From Phenylobacterium sp. CCH9-H3 (GTDB taxonomy: Bacteria; Pseudomonadota; Alphaproteobacteria; Caulobacterales; Caulobacteraceae), in the NCBI RefSeq assembly GCF_001557235.1, contig NZ_LSJI01000281.1, forward strand, positions 1 through 32,551: DNA of 32,551 bases, written 5' to 3'. A model generated the notes under the pieces. The model worked only from the letters and a program-made list of their open reading frames with translations, made no database searches and was not told where the DNA came from. The translations under genes and the position numbers were made by a program. Of this stretch, positions 23,482 through 30,773 are shown in pieces (positions within the stretch are counted from its first letter, which is position 1; each line of letters begins with the position of its first letter).

Positions 23482-24521
23482 AGGATCTGCACGGCCTCGC
23501 CACCTACGCCATGCGCGGCCTCGACCCCGAGGACGCCCACACCCTGGCCATCAAGGGGCTGAAGCTGGGCCTGGGCCCGCGCGCCCCGGCCGACGATCCG
23601 ATTCTGGCCACCGACCTGGCGGGGCTGAAGTTGCCCAACCCCGTCGGCCTCGCCCCCGGGTTCGACAAGAACGCCGAGGTGTTCGGACCCATGCTGCAGG
23701 CCGGGTTCGGCTTCGTGGAGTGCGGAACCGTGACCCCGCTGCCCCAGGCCGGCAATCCGCGCCCGCGCCTGTTCCGGCTGTGGCAGGACCGGGCGGTCAT
23801 CAACCGCATGGGCTTCAACAATGAGGGGCTGGAGGCGTTCGCCGCCCGGCTCGCCCACCGCGGCCGGGGCGTGGTCGGCGCGAACCTGGGCGCCAACAAG
23901 GATTCCGAGGACCGCCTGGCCGACTACACCACCGGCCTGCGCCGGCTGTGGGGCATGGCGTCCTACTTCACCATCAACATCTCCTCGCCCAACACCCCCG
24001 GCCTGCGCGCGCTGCAGACCAAGGCCTCCCTGGACGAGCTGCTGGGCCGGCTGATGGACACGGCCGATTCCCTGCCCCAGGGCGTGGCCGTGCCCATGTT
24101 CCTCAAGGTCGCGCCCGACCTCGAGGACGCCGAGATCGAAGCCATCGCCGACACCGTGGCCGACCATGGCCTGGCCGGCGTCATCGTCTCCAACACCACC
24201 ATCAGCCGCCCACCGCTGAGATCCCGCCACCGCGACGAGGCGGGCGGGCTCTCCGGCGCGCCCCTGACGGCCCTTTCCACGCGCGTGCTGGGCCAGTTCC
24301 GCGAGGCGGGGGCCGGGCGGTTCCTGCTGATCGGCGCCGGCGGCATCGGATCGGGCGCGGACGCCTACGCAAAGCTGCGCGCCGGCGCCTCGGCGGTGCA
24401 GCTCTATTCGGCCCTGGCCTATGAAGGGCCCGGCCTCGTCGTGCGCATCAAGCGCGACCTCGCCGCACGCCTCCGCGCCGACGGCTTCGGTTCTGTGGCG
24501 GAAGCGGTCGGGGCGCGATAG
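23478..24521 (+). CDS. pyrD: Dihydroorotate dehydrogenase (quinone), class 2
   Basis: Oxidises dihydroorotate to orotate with electrons passed to the quinone pool, in pyrimidine synthesis. The protein is 347 residues. The N-terminal helical extension (LATYAMRGLDPEDAHTLAIKGLKLGL) marks the membrane-associated class 2 enzyme. FMN-site and catalytic segments are visible: NPVGLAPGFDKNAE, FVECGTVTP, NRMGFNNEGL, the catalytic Ser in INISSPNTPGLR (S169/S170), FLKVAPDL, VSNTTISRP and LIGAGGIGSGADAYAKLRAG. The ATG overlaps the DUF952 stop, a coupled arrangement. Confidence 0.96.
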   Translation: MKDLHGLATYAMRGLDPEDAHTLAIKGLKLGLGPRAPADDPILATDLAGLKLPNPVGLAPGFDKNAEVFGPMLQAGFGFVECGTVTPLPQAGNPRPRLFRLWQDRAVINRMGFNNEGLEAFAARLAHRGRGVVGANLGANKDSEDRLADYTTGLRRLWGMASYFTINISSPNTPGLRALQTKASLDELLGRLMDTADSLPQGVAVPMFLKVAPDLEDAEIEAIADTVADHGLAGVIVSNTTISRPPLRSRHRDEAGGLSGAPLTALSTRVLGQFREAGAGRFLLIGAGGIGSGADAYAKLRAGASAVQLYSALAYEGPGLVVRIKRDLAARLRADGFGSVAEAVGAR

Positions 24522-24582
24522 CCTCGCCATTCCCGGCGCTTGCGTTGCCGCAGCGCCTCGGCTGCACTAATTCGGGAGGACG

Positions 24583-26058
24583 ATGGCGGACGCACCGACC
24601 GAAGCTCCCGAGCGGAACCGGCGCCGCCTCTTCTGGCCCGGCGGGCTCTCTGCGCGCCTTCTGGTCCTCACCGTCGTCTTCGCGGCCCTCGGCGGGACCC
24701 TCGCCATCCCCCCTGCCATGGCCGCCTACGAGAAACAGTGGCTGCTCGACCGCGTCCGCGCCGCCGAGTTGGCCTCCCTCGCGCCGGAGGTGGCGCCCGA
24801 CCGGGTGGTCTCCGAACAGCTCAAGACCCAGCTCCTGGAAGGCGCGGGGGTCGAGATCGTGGCCGTCTCCATCGACGGCGCCCGCTCGCTGGTGTTCTCC
24901 GCCGGCCGCCCCAGCCGCGCGCCCTATCTGGTGGACCTGCGCCCCCGCGCGACGGGCCTGGCCCTGTTCGCCCCCTTCCAGACCCTGCTGGGCGACGGCG
25001 GCCGCGTGCGGGTCATGGCCGAGCCGCGCTTCCGCAAGGAGGCCGACTTCATCGAGTTCGTCGCCACCGACACCGAGCTGAAGCGCGCCCTGGCCGGCTA
25101 CCTCTGGCGCCTCGTGGCCATCGTGGCCGGGGTGGCGGCCCTGGCGGGGGTGATCGTCTTCTTCGCCCTGAACCTGTTCCTGGTGCGGCCCATGCAGCGG
25201 ATCACTTTCGCCATGGAGCGGTTCCGCGCGGACCCCGAAGACCCGGCCGCCCAGATCCAGCTCTCCGGCCGCCGGGACGAGATCGGCAGGGCCGAGGCCG
25301 AACTCGACCGCATGCAGGCCGACCTGCGCGCCGCGCTCAACTCCCGCGCCCGGCTGGCGGCCCTGGGCGAGGCCGTGGCCAAGATCAACCACGACCTGAA
25401 GAACATGCTCACCAGCGCCCAGCTGGCGTCCGAGCGCCTGGCCGCCTCCAACGACCCGAAGGTCAGCCAGGCCCTGCCGCGCCTGGAACGGGCCCTGGAC
25501 CGCGCGGTGAAGCTGGCGGCGGACGTGCTGGTCTACGGCAAGACCGAGGAGGCCGCGCCCGAGACCCAGACCGTCCGCCTGGCCGACGCGATCAAGGAGG
25601 CCGCCGCCGAGGCCCGGCTGGCCGACGCGCGGGTGAAGCTGGTGTCCCGCATCACCGGCGCCGACCAGGTGATCGCCGACCCGGACCAGCTGCACCGCAT
25701 CCTGGTCAACCTGCTGCGCAACGCCCGCCAGGCCATCGAGCACCAGGAAGGCCGCACCGCGCCCGGCCGGGTCGAGGTTTCCATGGAGGCCCAGGCCGGC
25801 GCCAGCCTGATCCGCATCTCCGACGACGGCCCCGGCGTGCCCCTGCGCATGCGCGAGCGCCTGTTCCAGCCCTTCGCCGGCTCCGGCCGCCCGGACTCCA
25901 CCGGCCTCGGCCTCGCCATCGCCCGCGAACTGGCCCAGGGCCACGGCGGCGACCTCACCCTCTCCGTCACCGGCGACCAGGGCACCGTCTTCGAACTGCG
26001 GTTGCCGGGGGCTCCTCCGCCGAGGTCCCGCGCCCGACGCGCGAAGGCGGAGGGGTAG
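24583..26058 (+). CDS. Membrane sensor histidine kinase without adjacent response regulator
   Basis: A 491-residue sensor kinase. It has a first membrane helix at about 24-45, a periplasmic sensor region of about 125 residues, a second helix at about 171-196, and a HAMP-like linker (FLVRPMQRITFAMERFRADPED). The DHp helix carries the phospho-acceptor H270 in KINHDLKNML. The ATPase domain has an N box (LVNLLRNARQAIEH), DDGPGVP, and TGLGLAIAREL. The acceptor motif HDLKN differs from the more common HELRT form. The ATG at 24583 follows GGGAGGA at 24574-24580. No response regulator is in the window, so the partner is unknown; it may belong to the pyrD transcript (61-bp gap). Confidence 0.9.
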   Translation: MADAPTEAPERNRRRLFWPGGLSARLLVLTVVFAALGGTLAIPPAMAAYEKQWLLDRVRAAELASLAPEVAPDRVVSEQLKTQLLEGAGVEIVAVSIDGARSLVFSAGRPSRAPYLVDLRPRATGLALFAPFQTLLGDGGRVRVMAEPRFRKEADFIEFVATDTELKRALAGYLWRLVAIVAGVAALAGVIVFFALNLFLVRPMQRITFAMERFRADPEDPAAQIQLSGRRDEIGRAEAELDRMQADLRAALNSRARLAALGEAVAKINHDLKNMLTSAQLASERLAASNDPKVSQALPRLERALDRAVKLAADVLVYGKTEEAAPETQTVRLADAIKEAAAEARLADARVKLVSRITGADQVIADPDQLHRILVNLLRNARQAIEHQEGRTAPGRVEVSMEAQAGASLIRISDDGPGVPLRMRERLFQPFAGSGRPDSTGLGLAIARELAQGHGGDLTLSVTGDQGTVFELRLPGAPPPRSRARRAKAEG

Positions 26059-26072
26059 GGGCGTCTCGCGCA

Positions 26073-26100
26073 TTGCGTGCCAGAACAAAATAGGTACGAT
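26073..26100 (+). promoter_or_regulatory. Candidate promoter at the left edge of the lower-GC insert
   Basis: TTGCGT (26073-26078), a 16-base spacer and TACGAT (26095-26100) form a fair sigma-70 promoter inside the AT-richest bases of the gap. It reads toward the gene at 26162. No ribosome site of note is seen before that gene. Confidence 0.4.
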
Positions 26101-26161
26101 CAAAAGGTGCGCTACGAGAGTCTGAAAGCGCATCTCATCAGAGCAGCGCGGGTGGCGATAG

Positions 26162-26935
26162 TTGCGGCTAGCGGCGTTTGAGAAACCGAAGGAGACGCTC
26201 CGCTGGGCTGACGAAGCACTCGGTGAGATGCAGGCCGTGCTGGAGACCTTCTTCAGGGCAAACCCCTACCGACGGATCACCGAGCAAAATGCGGAAACTG
26301 GGCAGCAGGTCATCAAGCTCAAGCTTGAAGGGTGGCCTCCCAGGGACGTTGAGCGAAGAGCTACTGAGGCGCTCGTTCACACTAGGCACGGCTTCGATCA
26401 GATCTGCTTCGCGATACGGCAGGCTTGTCCGGCGAGGGGAAACCAGCCCCACTTTCCGTGGGCGAGGGACCCGACGGACCTGATCCACCTCCTGAAGAGC
26501 CGCGGGATAGCGAGAGAAACGTGGGACATTTTTCAGGCAGAGCAGCCATACTCAACTGGCGAGGGCCATGTCGGTGGCGACGACCAAACTCGCGCGCTGG
26601 CCGCACTCGCCAACAAGAAGCATACTGTCGGTTTGAGTGTGCACGCGACGTTTTCCGCCATCATTCTCCCCACCATGGTCGGGATGATCAACCCCGGAGC
26701 TGGGGGGCTCAGAATGCCTCGCCCACAATGGAACGCCGAGGAGAACGAGATGATACTCGCGATCATCTCCCCTGGCAGCCGGGTGCATGTGGGCGACAAT
26801 CATAGGCTCGCCTCGCAAGTAGTCTTCAATGAAGCACCACCCCTCAAAGGTGTCGAAGTAACAGGAGTTATTTCCACCTTCACGGCAAAGGCACAGCGCA
26901 TCCTTCACGCGGTCGAAAAGCGGCTTGGCGGCTAG
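26162..26935 (+). CDS. Uncharacterised protein of a family seen in variable regions
   Basis: A soluble 257-residue protein. I recognise its layout from scattered uncharacterised bacterial proteins: an N-terminal helix (LRWADEALGEMQAVLETFF), then ANPYRRITEQNAETGQQVIKLKLEG, then a helix where relatives usually read NLRSALDHLAW and this one reads HTRHGFDQICFA (R75 to Q80), then HFPWARDPTDL and a region around AEQPYSTGEG. The C-terminal part (AEENEMILAIISPGSRVHV) looks beta-rich. The start is uncertain: the TTG at 26162 directly follows an in-frame stop, and the first ATG is at 26228. Composition is lower in GC than the kinase before it. Function unknown. Confidence 0.65.
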   Translation: MRLAAFEKPKETLRWADEALGEMQAVLETFFRANPYRRITEQNAETGQQVIKLKLEGWPPRDVERRATEALVHTRHGFDQICFAIRQACPARGNQPHFPWARDPTDLIHLLKSRGIARETWDIFQAEQPYSTGEGHVGGDDQTRALAALANKKHTVGLSVHATFSAIILPTMVGMINPGAGGLRMPRPQWNAEENEMILAIISPGSRVHVGDNHRLASQVVFNEAPPLKGVEVTGVISTFTAKAQRILHAVEKRLGG

Positions 26936-27118
26936 CGCGCTCGGCGGATGAATCACGTCAGGAACGCAGGTGAGCTTTCGGGGCTATCTTTCGAAGTCGA
27001 CTTAGGTGGCTTGGCCGTACGAGGCCGCGGCGGGGTGCGGAGCATGGGCTTGACCACCTGTTCACAGCGGCGGCCGGCATCTGCTTCCTCGCCTCGTCGC
27101 CCATCTGAGAAGGCTACT

Positions 27119-27757
27119 ATGAGCAAGCGCAGAAGTGGACCGCGCCCGCCTAGGCCAGAGGGGGCGGAGGCAAGACCGAGGACGAAACAGGAAAGGGCGA
27201 AGCGGAATCGTCCCGCGCCGATGGCGCATGGCGAGGCTCGCGACACGCCGATCCTGGTGACGCCTTTTGGCGTTTGGGCTTACCGGTCAGAGAATCAGCT
27301 TGAAATTCTCAAAGCGTTCGAGACGGACACAGATCGCGCCGTCGCCATAGTCTCCGCGTCGATGATCGAGCGGGCGCTTGAGGACGCCCTTGTTGTACGA
27401 CTAAGGCAGGACGCGACCATCATTGACCGAATGTTTCAGGTCAGTGGTCCACTCGGTTCATTCAGCTCTAAAATCGACTTGGCCTATCTTACGGGGATGA
27501 TCGGCCGTGAAGCGCACCAAGATCTTATTCGGATCAAGAATGTTCGGAATCGATTCGCACACGACACCGAAATCAAGGACTTCGAGTCAGCGCCGATCCG
27601 GCAGGAAATGACGGGATTCCAACTCATCAATTCTGTCGTTGCCGAGGACCATGGCGGCCCCAACGCCTTCGTCTGCGCTCTGTTGCCCCCGCCCGACCGC
27701 GCCTCGCAATCGCGAACTTCGCCGCGCGACGGAATGTTCCCAGAGACCGCTGGCTGA
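27119..27757 (+). CDS. MltR-like helical protein with HEPN-type R-x4-H motif
   Basis: A 212-residue protein. The first 45 residues are very basic and Pro-rich (SKRRSGPRPPRPEGAEARPR), likely disordered and able to bind nucleic acid. The core from about 62 to 165 matches the MltR/YggD type: RAVAIVSASMIERALEDALV, a SGPLGSFSSKIDLAYLTGMI segment, and IKNVRNRFAHD. The last holds R143-N-R-F-A-H148, which also fits the HEPN ribonuclease motif R-x4-6-H. The C-terminal tail is Pro/Ser-rich. ATG 27119 is chosen because GAGAAGG lies 5-6 bases upstream; the frame is open from 26948 without family similarity. G+C is 31 of 60 at 27481-27540, far below the neighbourhood. Mannitol genes are absent, so a mannitol role is unlikely. 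Confidence 0.7.
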   Translation: MSKRRSGPRPPRPEGAEARPRTKQERAKRNRPAPMAHGEARDTPILVTPFGVWAYRSENQLEILKAFETDTDRAVAIVSASMIERALEDALVVRLRQDATIIDRMFQVSGPLGSFSSKIDLAYLTGMIGREAHQDLIRIKNVRNRFAHDTEIKDFESAPIRQEMTGFQLINSVVAEDHGGPNAFVCALLPPPDRASQSRTSPRDGMFPETAG

Positions 27758-27787
27758 TTACCCTCTCGATCTTCTCGGTGTCCTTTG

Positions 27788-27815
27788 CCGCCTCAAGTCT
27801 CCTCGTCGAAGGCGG
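27788..27815 (+). terminator. Weak hairpin after the MltR-like gene
   Basis: CCGCCT (27788-27793) pairs with AGGCGG (27810-27815) across a 16-base loop, followed by TCTAATTTAG. It is a plausible but weak terminator in the 87-bp gap between the insert and ggt. Confidence 0.3.
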
Positions 27816-27844
27816 TCTAATTTAGTCGCGAACATCGTGGCCCC

Positions 27845-29554
27845 CTACGGCGCCTTCGCCACGCCCTCGCGACGCGGATCCGCCCCGCCGCGCAGGCCCT
27901 GGGGCGTCACCTCGATCCCGTGCAGGCCCGAGCCTTCCGCGCCGAATCCGGAGGTCAGCTTGATGCCCCGCGCCTCCAGCCCCGCCGTCAGCTCGGGCGA
28001 GAACTTGTCCACCTCGGCGGCGTAGAAGCTGCCGCCGGCGATCAGGTTGGGCAGGTTGATGGCGTCCTGCACCGGCAGCTTCCAGTCCAGCATGCCCACC
28101 AGGGCCTTGAGGTTGTAGGCCAGGATCGAGGGGCCGCCGGGCGAGCCCACGGCCGCCACGAAGCGCCGGTTCTTGTCCAGCACGATGGCCGGGGCCATGG
28201 ACGAGCGGGGCCGTTTGCCTCCCGCCACCGCGTTGGCCGCCGGGGCGCCGTCGCGGTCCTCCGGATTGAACGAGAAGTCGGTGAGCTGGTTGTTCAGGAA
28301 GAAGCCGTGGACCATCCGGCCCGAGCCGAAGGTGCTCTCCACCGTAGTGGTCATGGAGACCACGTTGCCCCACCGGTCGACCACCACGAGGTGGGTGGTG
28401 CCCGAGACCTCCTGGGTGCGGTCCGGCGCGCGAACGCCCGCGCCCCGGGGGCTGCCGGGCGCCACGCTGGCGGCGGGGGAGGGGCCGATCAGCCGGGCCC
28501 GCTCGGCGAGGTAGGCGGGGTCGAGCAGGCCCTGAACCGGCACGTCCACGAAGTCGGGATCGCCCATGTAGCGGTCGCGGTCGGCGTACATCAGTCGGCT
28601 GGCCTGGCTGAACAGGTACCAGCCCTCGACGCTATTCGGGTGCTTGGCGATGTCGGTCTGCTCGAGGATGCCCAGGCCCTCCAGCACCGCCGGCCCGCCC
28701 GATGGCGCCCCCGGCGTGCAGACGATATAGGCGCGGTAGGGCCGGCAGAGAGCGGCCTCGGCCTTCGGGCGATAGGCCTTGAGGTCCTCCAGGCTGAGTT
28801 CGCCGGGGTTCGGCCCCTCCTTCACCTTGGCCACGATGGCCTGGGCGATCTCGCCCTCCAGCAGGGCCTTGGGGCCCTCGGCGGCGATCTTGCGGACCGT
28901 GGCGGCGTAGGCGGGATTGCGGACCGTGTCGCCGGCCTGGATCTTGGTCCCGTCCGGCTTGGTGAAATAGGCGATGGCGTCGGGCGTGCCGGCCTGGGGC
29001 GCGCGGCCCGAGGCGGCGGCGGCCATCCGGCGCGGCGCGGCGAAGCCCTCGTCCGCCAGTCGCTCGGCCTCGCCGAACAGGTCCTTCCAGGCCAGCTTGC
29101 CGTGCTGCGACTGCGCCAGGGCCAGCATGGCCACCGCGCCCGGCGCGCCGGTGGAGCGGCCCGACAGGATGGCCGTCGTCCGGTTCATCGGTTTGCCGTC
29201 CTCGCCATAGAACAGCTTGGGCGTCGCCGCCTTGGGCGCCGTCTCGCGCCCGTTATAGGCGGTCACCTGCTTCGTCCGGGCGTCGTAATAGGTCAGGAAC
29301 GCGCCGCCGCCGAGGCCCGAGCTCTGCGGCTCCACCAGGCCCAGGGTCGCCTGCACCGCCACCGCCGCGTCCACGGCCGTTCCGCCGGCGCGCAGCACCT
29401 TCAGCCCGGCCTCCACCGCCATGGGATTGGCCGCGGCCACCATGGCGCCGGGCGCGCCGGCCGGTGCGGTCTCGGACACCGCCGGCTGCGGCGTGGCGCA
29501 GGCGGAGAGAAGGGCGGCCAGCGCGAGGGCGGCGAAAGGCGACTTGAACTTCAC
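27845..29554 (-). CDS. ggt: Gamma-glutamyltransferase, lipoprotein type
   Basis: An Ntn hydrolase that moves or hydrolyses the gamma-glutamyl group of glutathione outside the cytoplasm. The proenzyme of 569 residues cleaves itself at the Thr in SGTTHLVVVD (T386), which becomes the nucleophile of the small subunit. Other marks are GGTAVDAAVA, LGGGAFLTYYD, the substrate segment FLNNQLTDFSF, and RSSMAPAIV with GSPGGPSI in the oxyanion loop region. The N-terminus has a lipoprotein signal with lipobox LLSAC (Cys19), so it is probably membrane-anchored. GTG 29554 is preferred since it gives a normal short n-region; ATG 29590 would add 12 residues and has no ribosome site. It is divergent from a P1 peptidase gene. 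Confidence 0.93.
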   Translation of the reverse strand: MKFKSPFAALALAALLSACATPQPAVSETAPAGAPGAMVAAANPMAVEAGLKVLRAGGTAVDAAVAVQATLGLVEPQSSGLGGGAFLTYYDARTKQVTAYNGRETAPKAATPKLFYGEDGKPMNRTTAILSGRSTGAPGAVAMLALAQSQHGKLAWKDLFGEAERLADEGFAAPRRMAAAASGRAPQAGTPDAIAYFTKPDGTKIQAGDTVRNPAYAATVRKIAAEGPKALLEGEIAQAIVAKVKEGPNPGELSLEDLKAYRPKAEAALCRPYRAYIVCTPGAPSGGPAVLEGLGILEQTDIAKHPNSVEGWYLFSQASRLMYADRDRYMGDPDFVDVPVQGLLDPAYLAERARLIGPSPAASVAPGSPRGAGVRAPDRTQEVSGTTHLVVVDRWGNVVSMTTTVESTFGSGRMVHGFFLNNQLTDFSFNPEDRDGAPAANAVAGGKRPRSSMAPAIVLDKNRRFVAAVGSPGGPSILAYNLKALVGMLDWKLPVQDAINLPNLIAGGSFYAAEVDKFSPELTAGLEARGIKLTSGFGAEGSGLHGIEVTPQGLRGGADPRREGVAKAP

Positions 29555-29641
29555 GGGACGGGCGCGCTCCTGAACAACGGACTTGACCATAGCGGGCCGG
29601 CCGCGTGGACAACAAACGCCCGGACGTGCGACGTCCCTCCT

Positions 29642-30664
29642 ATGGACGGAAAGAGCCCAGGTCCAGGCCCGCGCAACCTGATCACCGACGTTCCCGGCCT
29701 AAGGGTTGGGCAGGCCCACGACGCGGCCGTGCGCACCGGCGTGACCGTGATCCTGCCGGATGCGCGCGCCGTCTGCGCCGCCGACGTGCGCGGCGGGGCG
29801 CCCGGAACCCGCGAGACCGACGCCCTGGCGCCCGAGAACCTGGTCGACGCCGTGGACGCCGTCGTCCTGTCCGGCGGCTCGGTCTATGGCTTGGCGGCCG
29901 CCGACGGCGTGGTGGCCTGGCTGGGCGCGCGGGGGCGCGGCTTCGGACTGGTGGAGGGGATCCCCAAGTCGCCGGTGGTGCCCGGCGCCATCCTGTTCGA
30001 CATGGCCAACGGCGGCGACAAGGGCTGGGGCGAGGAGCCGCCCCACCGCGAGCTGGGCCGGCGGGCCGTGGCGGCCGCGGGCCTCGAAGTCGAGCTGGGC
30101 ACCGCGGGCTGCGGCTACGGCGCCCTGGCCGGCGGCCTCAAGGGCGGGGTCGGCTCGGCCTCGGCGGTCACGGCGGATGGCTATACGGTCGGCGCGATCG
30201 TGGGCGTCAACAGCTGGGGCTCGGTGATCGCCCCCGGCGGCCGCACCTTCTGGGCCGCCCCGTTCGAGCTCGGCGAGGAGTTCGGCGGCCTGGGCCCGGC
30301 GGGCCTGCGCGCCGGGCCCGACGAATGGGGCTCGGCCAAGCGGCCGGCCGAGCAGCGCAACACCACCATCGCCTGCGTGGCCACCGACGCCGTCCTGACC
30401 CCGGCCCAGGCCAAGCGGGTCGCGGTCATGGCCCAGGACGGCTTCGCCCGCGCCATCCGGCCGGTCCACGCCCCGTTCGACGGCGACGTGGTGTTCGCGG
30501 TCTCCACCGGCGTGCGGCCGCTGGCCGAGCCCGCGCCCTACACCCTGGCGCGCCTCGGGGCCCTGGCCGCCGACTGCCTGGCCCGGGCGGTCGCGCGCGG
30601 GGTCTTTGAAGCCAAGCCGTGGCCCGGGGCGTATGTTCCCTGCTGGCGCGACCTGGCGGACTGA
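29642..30664 (+). CDS. P1 family self-processing aminopeptidase (DmpA/BapA type)
   Basis: A 340-residue member of PF03576. These peptidases remove N-terminal residues, including D- or beta-amino acids in some members, after cutting themselves into two chains at a Ser or Thr. The N-terminal NLITDVPGLRVGQAHD and GVTVILP, the segment LSGGSVYGLAAADGV, and GAIVGVNSWGSVI are family signatures. The self-cleavage point is expected at N240-T241/T242 in RNTTIACVATDA, with Thr as the nucleophile. No signal peptide is seen, so it is likely cytoplasmic. It is divergent from ggt; both process peptides, but a joint pathway is only an inference. The start at 29642 lacks a strong ribosome site. Confidence 0.9.
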   Translation: MDGKSPGPGPRNLITDVPGLRVGQAHDAAVRTGVTVILPDARAVCAADVRGGAPGTRETDALAPENLVDAVDAVVLSGGSVYGLAAADGVVAWLGARGRGFGLVEGIPKSPVVPGAILFDMANGGDKGWGEEPPHRELGRRAVAAAGLEVELGTAGCGYGALAGGLKGGVGSASAVTADGYTVGAIVGVNSWGSVIAPGGRTFWAAPFELGEEFGGLGPAGLRAGPDEWGSAKRPAEQRNTTIACVATDAVLTPAQAKRVAVMAQDGFARAIRPVHAPFDGDVVFAVSTGVRPLAEPAPYTLARLGALAADCLARAVARGVFEAKPWPGAYVPCWRDLAD

Positions 30665-30773
30665 ACGACGGCTTTCGTCGCAAATCCGCAGCGCGGTCCG
30701 GCAGAAAAGCGGATTTCGTTTTCGCCGCTCGCAGACTAGCGTTCGGCCGGGTTTGTTCAGGAGAGATTTTCCC

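Noticed and set aside
26107..26181. A 24-codon GTG frame ahead of the first insert gene, as a lost N-terminus with a frameshift
   Set aside because: The downstream frame already contains the expected first helix of the family, so no missing part needs explaining.
27920..30664. A plus-strand open frame of more than 900 codons across the ggt region
   Set aside because: It runs antisense to ggt with an Arg/Gly/His-rich translation typical of high-GC shadow frames. Only its last part, from 29642, is a real gene (the P1 peptidase).
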